Of a stretch of DNA of 64,000 bases, positions 1-12,400 are shown piece by piece. Position numbers and translations under genes: made by a program. The stretch covers positions 156,261,142 to 156,325,141 of the forward strand of contig NC_071354.1 of NCBI RefSeq assembly GCF_943734655.1, given 5' to 3'. Position 1 is the first letter of the stretch; each line of letters opens with the position of its first letter. Source of the stretch: Sabethes cyaneus. Its lineage: Eukaryota; Arthropoda; Insecta; Diptera; Culicidae. The notes under the pieces are model-generated. The model was not told where the DNA came from. It was given only the letters and a program-made list of their open reading frames with translations, and searched no databases.

Positions 1-436
1 TTGTTACTAACTCAAAATGGCACTTATGATGTATCAGACTTTGCCATCATTTTGCTTTCATTTTTATTGAAAGAAAATGTGTTGGTAGATTCTATATGTG
101 ATGTAAATAAACCTTAAATATTTAAATCAATCTATTCTCCCTTAAATTTTTTTCTAGTAAAATGGTTGGTTCAAATTATATGATGATAGCAAAATGATGA
201 TGATATGATAGTAAAATGATAACTAATTCTGTTTTCCTATTACCATTGTGTAACAGCAAGATTAGTATTCCGTTTGATATTTTTGATAGCAAAAGTAGTA
301 TTCAATTTAATTTCACGGCGTGGAATTTTTGCAATCAATTTTGATATTTTAACCGCTAAGTCGACCAAAATGAAATCACACTGAGTATTCAAAATCCGTT
401 ACATCAAGATATCAAATTTTGTTTTCAATTTGCTCT
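1..436. other. AT-rich left flank of the satellite, no gene seen
   Basis: AT-rich sequence with short ATGATG-type stretches around 180-225. No open frame of useful length, no RNA gene and no recognisable transposon were seen. It ends in a short transition (about 437-450) into the satellite. Confidence 0.6.
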
Positions 437-3400
437 AAAACCCTGCTCGGGCTGCCTTTCCAGTTTTCTCTGTTTTCTGATTTTCCTGTTTTCTCAGTTA
501 ACCCTGTTTTCAGACAGTCCAGTTTTCTCTGTTTTCTGACTTTCCTGTTTTATCAGTTAACCCTGTTTTCTGCCTTTCCAGTTTTCTCTGTTTTCTGATT
601 TTCCTGTTTTCTCTGTTAACCCTGTTTTCTGACAGTCCAGTTTTCTCTGTTTTCTGACTTTCCTGTTTTTTCAGTTAACCCTGTTTTCTGACAATCCAGT
701 TTTCTCTGTTTTCTGACGTTCCTGTTTTCTCAGTTAACCCTGTTTCTGACTTTCCAGGTTTCTCTGTTTTCTGACTTTCCTGTTTTCTTAGTTAACCCTG
801 TTTTCTGCCTTTCCAGTTTTCTCTGTTTTCTGATTTTCCTGTTCTCTCAGTTAACCCTGTTTTCTGACAGTCCAGTTTTCTCTGTTTTCTGACTTTCCTG
901 TTTTCTCAGTTAACCCAGTTTTCTGACAATCCAGTTTTCTCTGTTTTCTGACGTTCCTGTTTTCTTAGTTAACCCTGTTTTCTGACTTTCCAGTTTTCTC
1001 TGTTTTCTGATTTTCCTGTTTTCTCTGTTAACCCTGTTTTCTGACAGTCCAGTTTTCTCTGTTTTCTGACTTTCCTGTTTTTTCAGTTAACCCTGTTTTC
1101 TGACAATCCAGTTTTCTCTGTTTTCTGACGTTCCTGTTTTCTCAGTTAACCCTGTTTCTGACTTTCCAGGTTTCTCTGTTTTCTGACTTTCCTGTTTTCT
1201 TAGTTAACCCTGTTTTCTGCCTTTCCAGTTTTCTCTGTTTTCTGATTTTCCTGTTTTCTCTGTTAACCCTGTTTTCTGACAGTCCAGTTTTCTCTGTTTT
1301 CTGACTTTCCTGTTTTTTCAGTTAACCCTGTTTTCTGACAGTCCAGTTTTCTCTGTTTTCTGACGTTCCTGTTTTCTCAGTTAACCCTGTTTCTGACTTT
1401 CCAGGTTTCTCTGTTTTCTGACTTTCCTGTTTTCTTAGTTAACCCTGTTTTCTGCCTTTCCAGTTTTCTCTGTTTTCTGATTTTCCTGTTTTCTCTGTTA
1501 ACCCTGTTTTCTGACAGTCCAGTTTTCTCTGTTTTCTGACTTTCCTGTTTTTTCAGTTAACCCTGTTTTCTGACAATCCAGTTTTCTCTATTTTCTGACG
1601 TTCCTGTTTTCTTAGTTAACCCTGTTTTCTGACTTTCCAGTTTTCTCTGTTTTCTGACTTTCCTGTTTTATCAGTTAACCCTGTTTTCTGCCTTTCCAGT
1701 TTTCTCTGTTTTCTGATTTTCCTGTTTTCTCAGTTAACCCTGTTTTCTGACAGTCCAGTTTTCTCTGTTTTCTGACTTTCCTGTTTTTTCAGTAAACCCT
1801 GTTTTCTGACATTCCAGTTTTCTCTGTTTTCTGACTTTCCTGTTTTCTCAGTTAACCCTGTTTTCTGACTTTCCAGTTTTCTCTGTTTTGTGACTTTCCT
1901 GTTTTATCAGTTAACCCTGTTTTCTGCCTTTCCAGTTTTCTCTGTTTTCTGATTTTCCTGTTTTCTCAGTTAACCCTGTTTTCTGACAGTCCAGTTTTCT
2001 CTGTTTTCTGACTTTCCTGTTTTATCAGTTAACCCTGTTTTCTGCCCTTCCAGTTTTCTCTGTTTTCTGATTTTCCTGTTTTCTCAGTTAACCCTGTTTT
2101 CTGACAGTCCAGTTTTCTCTGTTTTCTGACTTTCCTGTTTTTTCAGTTAACCCTGTTTTCTGACAATCCAGTTTTCTCTGTTTTCTGACGTTCCTGTTTT
2201 CTCAGTTAACCCTGTTTCTGACTTTCCAGGTTTCTCTGTTTTCTGCCTTTCCAGTTTTCTCTGTTTTCTGACTTTCCTGTTTTCTCAGTTAACCCTGTTT
2301 TCTGACAATCCAGTTTTCTCTGTTTTCTGACGTTCCTGTTTTCTCAGTTAACCCTGTTTTCCGACTTTCCAGGTTTCTCTGTTTTCTGACTTTCCTGTTT
2401 TATCAGTTAACCCTGTTTTCTGCCTTTCCAGTTTTCTCTGTTTTCTGATTTTCCTGTTTTCTCAGTTAACCCTGTTTTCTGACAGTCCAGTTTTCTCTGT
2501 TTTCTGACTTTCTTGTTTTTTCAGTTAACCCTGTTTTCTGCCTTTCCAGTTTTCTCTGTTTTCTGATTTTCCTGTTTTCTCAGTTAACCCTGTTTTCTGA
2601 CAGTCCAGTTTTCTCTGTTTTCTGACTTTCTTGTTTTTTCAGTTAACCCTGTTTTCTGACTTTCCAGTTTTCTCTGTTTTCTGACTTTCCTGTTTTATCA
2701 GTTAACCCTGTTTTCTGCCTTTCCAGTTTTCTCTGTTTTCTGATTTTCCTGTTCTCTCAGTTAACCCTGTTTTCTGACAGTCCAGTTTTCTCTGTTTTCT
2801 GACTTTCCTGTTTTTTCAGTTAACCCTGTTTTCTGACTTTCCAGTTTTCTCTGTTTTCTGACTTTCCTGTTTTATCAGTTAACCCTGTTTTCTGCCTTTT
2901 CAGTGTTCTCTGTTTTCTGATTTTCCTGTTTTCTCAGTTAACCCTGTTTTCTGACAGTCCAGTTTTCTCTGTTTTCTGACTTTCCTGTTTTTTCAGTAAA
3001 CCCTGCTTTCTGACATTCCAGTTTTCTCTGTTTTCTGACTTTCCTGTTTTCTCAGTTAACCCTGTTTTCTGACTTTCCAGTTTTCTCTGTTTTCTGACTT
3101 TCCTGTTTTCTCAGTTAACCCTGTTTTCTGAGAGTCCAGTTTTCTCTGTTTTCTGATTTTCCTGTTTTCTCAGTTAACCCTGTTTTCTGACAGTCCAGTT
3201 TTCTCTGTTTTCTGACTTTCCTGTTTTTTCAGTAAACCCTGTTTTCTGACATTCCAGTTTTCTCTGTTTTCTGACTTTCCTGTTTTCTCAGTTAACCCTG
3301 TTTTCTGACTTTCCAGTTTTCTCTGTTTTCTGATTTTCCTGTTTTCTCAGTTAACCCTGTTTTCTGACAATCCAGTTTTCTCTGTTTTCTGACTTTCCTG

Positions 3401-6400
3401 TTTTCTCTGTTAACCCTGTTTTCTGCCTTTTCAGTGTTCTCTGTTTTCTGATTTTCCTGTTTTCTCAGTTAACCCTGTTTTCTGACAGTCCAGTTTTCTC
3501 TGTTTTCTGACTTTCCTGTTTTTTCAGTAAACCCTGCTTTCTGACATTCCAGTTTTCTCTGTTTTCTGACTTTCCTGTTTTCTCAGTTAACCCTGTTTTC
3601 TGACTTTCCAGTTTTCTCTGTTTTCTGACTTTCCTGTTTTTTCAGTTAACCCTGTTTTCTGACAATCCAGTTTTCTCTGTTTTCTGACGTTCCTGTTTTC
3701 TCAGTTAACCCTGTTTTCCGACTTTCCAGGTTTCTCTGTTTTCTGACTTTCCTGTTTTATCAGTTAACCCTGTTTTCTGCCTTTCCAGTTTTCTCTGTTT
3801 TCTGATTTTCCTGTTTTCTCAGTTAACCCTGTTTTCTGACAGTCCAGTTTTCTCTGTTTTCTGACTTTCTTGTTTTTTCAGTTAACCCTGTTTTCTGACT
3901 TTCCAGTTTTCTCTGTTTTCTGACTTTCCTGTTTTATCAGTTAACCCTGTTTTCTGCCTTTCCAGTTTTCTCTGTTTTCTGATTTTCCTGTTCTCTCAGT
4001 TAACCCTGTTTTCTGACAGTCCAGTTTTCTCTGTTTTCTGACTTTCCTGTTTTATCAGTTAACCCTGTTTTCTGCCTTTCCAGTTTTCTCTGTTTTCTGA
4101 TTTTCCTGTTTTCTCAGTTAACCCTGTTTTCTGACAGTCCAGTTTTCTCTGTTTTCTGACTTTCCTGGTTTTTCAGTTAACCCTGTTTTCTGACAATCCA
4201 GTTTTCTCTGTTTTCTGACGTTCCTGTTTTCTCAGTTAACCCTGTTTCTAACTTTCCAGGTTTCTCTGTTTTCTGCCTTTCCAGTTTTCTCTGTTTCCTG
4301 ATTTTCCTGTTTTCTCAGTTAACCCTGTTTTCTGACAGTCCAGTTTTCTCTGTTTTCTGACTTTCTTGTTTTTTCAGTTAACCCTGTTTTCTGACTTTCC
4401 AGTTTTCTCTGTTTTCTGACTTTCCTGTTTTATCAGTTAACCCTGTTTTCTGCCTTTCCAGTTTTCTCTGTTTTCTGATTTTCCTGTTCTCTCAGTTAAC
4501 CCTGTTTTCTGACAGTCCAGTTTTCTCTGTTTTCTGACTTTCCTGTTTTATCAGTTAACCCTGTTTTCTGCCTTTCCAGTTTTCTCTGTTTTCTGATTTT
4601 CCTGTTTTCTCAGTTAACCCTGTTTTCTGACAGTCCAGTTTTCTCTGTTTTCTGACTTTCCTGTTTTTTCAGTTAACCCTGTTTTCTGACTTTCCAGTTT
4701 TCTCTGTTTTCTGACTTTCCTGTTTTATCAGTTAACCCTGTTTTCTGCCTTTTCAGTGTTCTCTGTTTTCTGATTTTCCTGTTTTCTCAGTTAACCCTGT
4801 TTTCTGACTTTCCAGTTTTCTCTGTTTTCTGACTTTCCTGTTTTCTCAGTTAACCCTGTTTTCTGAGAGTCCAGTTTTCTCTGTTTTCTGACGTTCCTGT
4901 TTTCTCAGTTAACCCTGTTTTCTGACTTTCCAGTTTTCTCTGTTTTCTGACTTTCCTGTTTTCTCAGTTAACCCTTTTTTCTGACAGTCCAGTTTTCTCT
5001 GTTTTCTGACTTTCCTGTTTTCTCTGTTAACGCTGTTTTCTGACTTTCCAGTTTTCTCTGTTTTCTGACTTTCCTGTTTTTTCAGTAAACCCTGTTTTCT
5101 GAGAGTCCAGTTTTCTCTGTTTTCTGACGTTCCTGTTTTCTCAGTTAACCCTGTTTTCTGACTTTCCAGTTTTCTCTGTTTTCTGACTTTCCTGTTTTCT
5201 CAGTTAACCCTTTTTTCTGACAGTCCAGTTTTCTCTGTTTTCTGACTTTCCTATTTTCTCTGTTAACGCTGTTTTCTGACTTTCCAGTTTTCTCTGTTTT
5301 CTGACTTTCCCGTTTTCTCAGTTAACGCTGTTTTCTGATTTTCCAGTTTTCTCTGTTTTCTGATTTTCCTGTTTTCTCAGTTAACCCTGTTTCCTGTCGT
5401 TTCAGTTTTCTCTGTTTTCTAACTTTCCTGTTTTCTCTGTTAACCCTGTTTTCTGACTTTCCAGTTTTCTCTGTTTTCTGACTTTCCTGTTTTCTCAGTT
5501 AACCCTTTTTTCTGACAGTCCAGTTTTCTCTGTTTTCTGACTTTCCTGTTTTCTCTGTTAACGCTGTTTTCTGACTTTCCAGTTTTCTCTGTTTTCTGAC
5601 TTTCCCGTTTTCTCAGTTAACGCTGTTTTCTGATTTTCCAGTTTTCTCTGTTTTCTGATTTTCCTGTTTTCTCAGTTAACCCTGTTTTCTGACTTTCCAG
5701 TTTTCTCTGTTTTCTGACTTTCCTGTTTTCTCAGTTAACGCTGTTTTCTGACTTTCCAGTTTTCTCTGTTTTCTGACTTTCCTGTTTTATCAGTTAACCC
5801 TGTTTTCTGCCTTTCCAGTTTTCTCTGTTTTCTGACTTTCCTGTTTTCTCAGTTAACCCTTTTTTCTGACAGTCCAGTTTTCTCTGTTTTCTGACTTTCC
5901 TGTTTTCTCTGTTAACGCTGTTTTCTGACTTTCCAGTTTTCTCTGTTTTCTGACTTTCCCGTTTTCTCAGTTAACGCTGTTTTCTGATTTTCCAGTTTTC
6001 TCTGTTTTCTGATTTTCCTGTTTTCTCAGTTAACCCTGTTTTCTGACTTTCCAGTTTTCTCTGTTTTCTGACTTTCCTGTTTTCTCAGTTAACGCTGTTT
6101 TCTGACTTTCCAGTTTTCTCTGTTTTCTGACTTTCCTGTTTTCTCAGTTAACCCTTTTTTCTGACTTTCCAGTTTTCTCTGTTTTCTGACTTTCCTGTTT
6201 TCTCTGTTAACGCTGTTTTCTGACTTTCCAGTTTTCTCTGTTTTCTGACTTTCCCGTTTTCTCAGTTAACGCTGTTTTCTGATTTTCCAGTTTTCTCTGT
6301 TTTCTGATTTTCCTGTTTTCTCAGTTAACCCTGTTTTCTGAGAGTCCAGTTTTCTCTGTTTTCTGATTTTCCTGTTTTCTCAGTTAACCCTGTTTTCTGA

Positions 6401-9400
6401 CTTTCCAGTTTTCTCTGTTTTCTGACTTTCCTGTTTTCTCTGTTAACGCTGTTTTCTGACTTTCCAGTTTTCTCTGTTTTCTGACTTTCCCGTTTTCTCA
6501 GTTAACGCTGTTTTCTGATTTTCCAGTTTTCTCTGTTTTCTGATTTTCCTGTTTTCTCAGTTAACCCTGTTTTCTGAGAGTCCAGTTTTCTCTGTTTTCT
6601 GACGTTCCTGTTTTCTCAGTTAACCCTGTTTTCTGACAGTCCAGTTTTCTCTGTTTTCTGACTTTCCTGTTTTATCAGTTAACCCTGTTTTCTGCCTTTC
6701 CAGTTTTCTCTGTTTTCTGATTTTCCTGTTTTCTCAGTTAACCCTGTTTTCAGACAGTCCAGTTTTCTCTGTTTTCTGACTTTCCTGTTTTTTCAGTTAA
6801 CCCTGTTTTCTGACAATCCAGTTTTCTCTGTTTTCTGACGTTCCTGTTTTCTCAGTTAACCCTGTTTCTGACTTTCCAGGTTTCTCTGTTTTCTGACTTT
6901 CCTGTTTTCTTAGTTAACCCTGTTTTCTGCCTTTCCAGTTTTCTCTGTTTTCTGATTTTCCTGTTCTCTCAGTTAACCCTGTTTTCTGACAGTCCAGTTT
7001 TCTCTGTTTTCTGACTTTCCTGTTTTCTCAGTTAACCCAGTTTTCTGACAATCCAGTTTTCTCTGTTTTCTGACGTTCCTGTTTTCTTAGTTAACCCTGT
7101 TTTCTGACTTTCCAGTTTTCTCTGTTTTCTGATTTTCCTGTTTTCTCAGTTAACCCTGTTTTCTGACAGTCCAGTTTTCTCTGTTTTCTGACTTTCCTGT
7201 TTTTTCAGTTAACCCTGTTTTCTGACAATCCAGTTTTCTCTGTTTTCTGACGTTCCTGTTTTCTCAGTTAACCCTGTTTCTGACTTTCCAGGTTTCTCTG
7301 TTTTCTGACTTTCCTGTTTTCTTAGTTAACCCTGTTTTCTGACTTTCCAGTTTTCTCTGTTTTCTGACTTTCCTGTTTTATCAGTTAACCCTGTTTTCTG
7401 CCTTTCCAGTTTTCTCTGTTTTCTGATTTTCCTGTTTTCTCAGTTAACCCTGTTTTCTGACAGTCCAGTTTTCTCTGTTTTCTGACTTTCCTGTTTTTTC
7501 AGTAAACCCTGTTTTCTGACATTCCAGTTTTCTCTGTTTTCTGACTTTCCTGTTTTCTCAGTTAACCCTGTTTTCTGACTTTCCAGTTTTCTCTGTTTTG
7601 TGACTTTCCTGTGTTATCAGTTAACCCTGTTTTCTGCCTATCCAGTTTTCTCTGTTTTCTGATTTTCCTGTTTTCTCAGTTAACCCTGTTTTCTGACAGT
7701 CCAGTTTTCTCTGTTTTCTGACTTTCCTGTTTTATCAGTTAACCCTGTTTTCTGCCTTTCCAGTTTTCTCTGTTTTCTGATTTTCCTGTTTTCTCAGTTA
7801 ACCCTGTTTTCTGACAGTCCAGTTTTCTCTGTTTTCTGACTTTCCTGTTTTATCAGTTAACCCTGTTTTCTGCCTTTCCAGTTTTCTCTGTTTTCTGATT
7901 TTCCTGTTTTCTCAGTTAACCCTGTTTTCTGACAGTCCAGTTTTCTCTGTTTTCTGACTTTCCTGTTTTTTCTGTTAACCCTGTTTTCTGACAATCCAGT
8001 TTTCTCTGTTTTCTGACGTTCCTGTTTTCTCAGTTAACCCTGTTTCTGACTTTCCAGGTTTCTCTGTTTTCTGCCTTTCCAGTTTTCTCTGTTTTCTGAT
8101 TTTCCTGTTTTCTCAGTTAACCCTGTTTTCTGACAGTCCAGTTTTCTCTGTTTTCTGACTTTCCTGTTTTTTCAGTTAACCCTGTTTTCTGACAATCCAG
8201 TTTTCTCTGTTTTCTGACGTTCCTGTTTTCTCAGTTAACCCTGTTTTCCGACTTTCCAGGTTTCTCTGTTTTCTGACTTTCCTGTTTTATCAGTTAACCC
8301 TGTTTTCTGCCTTTCCAGTTTTCTCTGTTTTCTGATTTTCCTGTTCTCTCAGTTAACCCTGTTTTCTGACTTTCCAGTTTTCTCTGTTTTCTGACTTTCC
8401 TGTTTTATCAGTTAACCCTGTTTTCTGCCTTTCCAGTGTTCTCTGTTTTCTGATTTTCCTGTTCTCTCAGTTAACCCTGTTTTCTGACAGTCCAGTTTTC
8501 TCTGTTTTCTGACTTTCCTGTTTTATCAGTTAACCCTGTTTTCTGCCTTTCCAGTTTTCTCTGTTTTCTGATTTTCCTGTTTTCTCAGTTAACCCTGTTT
8601 TCTGACAGTCCAGTTTTCTCTGTTTTCTGACTTTCCTGTTTTTTCAGTTAACCCTGTTTTCTGACAATCCAGTTTTCTCTGTTTTCTGACGTTCCTGTTT
8701 TCTCAGTTAACCCTGTTTTCCGACTTTCCAGGTTTCTCTGTTTTCTGACTTTCCTGTTTTATCAGTTAACCCTGTTTTCTGCCTTTCCAGTTTTCTCTGT
8801 TTTCTGATTTTCCTGTTTTCTCAGTTAACCCTGTTTTCTGACAGTCCAGTTTTCTCTGTTTTCTGACTTTCTTGTTTTTTCAGTTAACCCTGTTTTCTGA
8901 CTTTCCAGTTTTCTCTGTTTTCTGACTTTCCTGTTTTATCAGTTAACCCTGTTTTCTGCCTTTCCAGTTTTCTCTGTTTTCTGATTTTCCTGTTTTCTCA
9001 GTTAACCCTGTTTTCTGACTTTCCAGTTTTCTCTGTTTTCTGACTTTCCTGTTTTATCAGTTAACCCTGTTTTCTGCCTTTCCAGTTTTCTCTGTTTTCT
9101 GACTTTCCTGTTTTATCAGTTAACCCTGCTTTCTGACATTCCAGTTTTCTCTGTTTTCTGACTTTCCTGTTTTCTCAGTTAACCCTGTTTTCTGACTTTC
9201 CAGTTTTCTCTGTTTTCTGACTTTCCTGTTTTCTCAGTTAACCCTGTTTTCTGAGAGTCCAGTTTTCTCTGTTTTCTGACGTTCCTGTTTTCTCAGTTAA
9301 CCCTGTTTTCTGACAGTCAAGTTTTCTCTGTTTTCTGACTTTCCTGTTTTCTCAGTTAACCCTGTTTTCTGACAGTCCAGTTTTCTCTGTTTTCTGACTT

Positions 9401-12400
9401 TCCTGTTTTCTCAGTTAACCCTGTTTTCTGACAATCCAGTTTTCTCTGTTTTCTGACTTTCCTGTTTTCTCAGTTAACCCTGTTTTCTGACAGTCCAGTT
9501 TTCTCTGTTTTCTGACTTTCCTGTTTTCTCAGTTAACCCTGTTTTCTGACTTTCCAGGTTTCTCTGTTTTCTGACTTTCCTGTTTTCTCAGTTAACCCTG
9601 TTTTCTGACAGTCCAGTTTCCTCTGTTTTCTGATTTCCTGTTTTCTCAGTTAACCCTGTTTTCTGACAGTCCAGTTTTCTCTGTTTTCTGGCTTTCCTGT
9701 TTTCTCAGTTAACCCTGTTTTCTGACTTTCCAGTTTTCTCTGTTTTCTGACTTTCCTGTTTTCTCAGTTAACCCTGTTTTCTGATAGTCCAGTTTTCTCT
9801 GTTTTCTGACTTTCCTGTTTTCTCAGTTAACCCTGTTTTCTGACTTTCCAGGTTTCTCTGTTTTCTGACTTTCCTGTTTTCTCAGTTAACCCTGTTTTCT
9901 GACAGTCCAGTTTCCTCTGTTTTCTGATTTCCTGTTTTCTCAGTTAACCCTGTTTTCTGACAGTCCAGTTTTCTCTGTTTTCTGGCTTTCCTGTTTTATC
10001 AGTTAACCCTGTTTTCTGCCTTTCCAGTTTTCTCTGTTTTCTGATTTTCCTGTTTTCTCAGTTAACCCTGTTTTCTGACTTTCCAGTTTTCTCTGTTTTC
10101 TGACTTTCTTGTTTTTTCAGTTAACCCTGTTTTCTGACTTTCCAGTTTTCTCTGTTTTCTGACTTTCCTGTTTTATCAGTTAACCCTGTTTTCTGCCTTT
10201 CCAGTTTTCTCTGTTTTCTGATTTTCCTGTTTTCTCAGTTAACCCTGTTTTCTGACTTTCCAGTTTTCTCTGTTTTCTGACTTTCCTGTTTTATCAGTTA
10301 ACCCTGTTTTCTGCCTTTCCAGTTTTCTCTGTTTTCTGACTTTCCTGTTTTATCAGTTAACCCTGCTTTCTGACATTCCAGTTTTCTCTGTTTTCTGACT
10401 TTCCTGTTTTCTCAGTTAACCCTGTTTTCTGACTTTCCAGTTTTCTCTGTTTTCTGACTTTCCTGTTTTCTCAGTTAACCCTGTTTTCTGAGAGTCCAGT
10501 TTTCTCTGTTTTCTGACGTTCCTGTTTTCTCAGTTAACCCTGTTTTCTGACAGTCAAGTTTTCTCTGTTTTCTGACTTTCCTGTTTTCTCAGTTAACCCT
10601 GTTTTCTGACAGTCCAGTTTTCTCTGTTTTCTGACGTTCCTGTTTTCTCAGTTAACCCTGTTTTCTGACAATCCAGTTTTCTCTGTTTTCTGACTTTCCT
10701 GTTTTCTCAGTTAACCCTGTTTTCTGACAGTCCAGTTTTCTCTGTTTTCTGACTTTCCTGTTTTCTCAGTTAACCCTGTTTTCTGACTTTCCAGTTTTCT
10801 CTGTTTTCTGACTTTCCTGTTTTCTCAGTTAACCCTGTTTTCTGACTTTCCAGTTTTCTCTGTTTTCTGACTTTCCTGTTTTCTCAGTTAACCCTGTTTT
10901 CTGACAGTCCAGTTTTCTCTGTTTTCTGGCTTTCCTGTTTTCTCAGTTAACCCTGTTTTCTGACTTTCCAGTTTTCTCTGTTTTCTGACTTTCCTGTTTT
11001 CTCAGTTAACCCTGTTTTCTGATAGTCCAGTTTTCTCTGTTTTCTGACTTTCCTGTTTTCTCAGTTAACCCTGTTTTCTGACTTTCCAGGTTTCTCTGTT
11101 TTCTGACTTTCCTGTTTTCTCAGTTAACCCTGTTTTCTGACAGTCCAGTTTCCTCTGTTTTCTGATTTCCTGTTTTCTCAGTTAACCCTGTTTTCTGACA
11201 GTCCAGTTTTCTCTGTTTTCTGGCTTTCCTGTTTTCTCAGTTAACCCTGTTTTCTGACTTTCCAGTTTTCTCTGTTTTCTGACTTTCCTGTTTTCTCAGT
11301 TAACCCTGTTTTCTGACAGTCCAGTTTTCTCTGTTTTCTGACTTTCCTGTTTTCTCAGTTAACCCTGTTTTCTGACAGTCCAGTTTTCTCTGTTTTCTGG
11401 CTTTCCTGTTTTCTCAGTTAACCCTGTTTTCTGACAGTCCAGTTTTTTCTGTTTTCTGGCTTTCCTGTTTTCTCAGTTAACCCTGTTTTCTGACTTTCCA
11501 GTTTTCTCTGTTTTCTGACTTTCCTGTTTTCTCAGTTAACCCTGTTTTCTGACTTTCCAGGTTTCTCTGTTTTCTGACTTTCCTGTTTTCTCAGTTAACG
11601 CTGTTTTCTGACTTTCCAGTTTTCTCTGTTTTCTGACTTTCCTGTTTTCTCAGTTAACCCTGTTTTCTGACTTTCCAGTTTTCTCTGTTTTCTGACTTTC
11701 CTGTTTTCTCAGTTAACCCTGTTTTCTGATAGTCCAGTTTTCTCTGTTTTCTGACTTTCCTGTTTTCTCAGTTAACCCTGTTTTCTGACTTTCCAGTTTT
11801 CTCTGTTTTCTGACTTTCCTGTTTTCTCAGTTAACCCTGTTTTCTGACAGTCCAGTTTTCTCTGTTTTCTGGCTTTCCTGTTTTCTCAGTTAACCCTGTT
11901 TTCTGACTTTCCAGTTTTCTCTGTTTTCTGACTTTCCTGTTTTCTCAGTTAACCCTGTTTTCTGATAGTCCAGTTTTCTCTGTTTTCTGACTTTCCTGTT
12001 TTCTCAGTTAACCCTGTTTTCTGACTTTCCAGGTTTCTCTGTTTTCTGACTTTCCTGTTTTCTCAGTTAACCCTGTTTTCTGACAGTCCAGTTTCCTCTG
12101 TTTTCTGATTTCCTGTTTTCTCAGTTAACCCTGTTTTCTGACAGTCCAGTTTTCTCTGTTTTCTGACTTTCCTGTTTTCTCAGTTAACCCTGTTTTCTGA
12201 CAGTCCAGTTTTCTCTGTTTTCTGACTTTCCTGTTTTCTCAGTTAACCCTGTTTTCTGACAGTCCAGTTTTCTCTGTTTTCTGGCTTTCCTGTTTTCTCA
12301 GTTAACCCTGTTTTCTGACAGTCCAGTTTTCTCTGTTTTCTGGCTTTCCTGTTTTCTCAGTTAACCCTGTTTTCTGACTTTCCAGTTTTCTCTGTTTTCT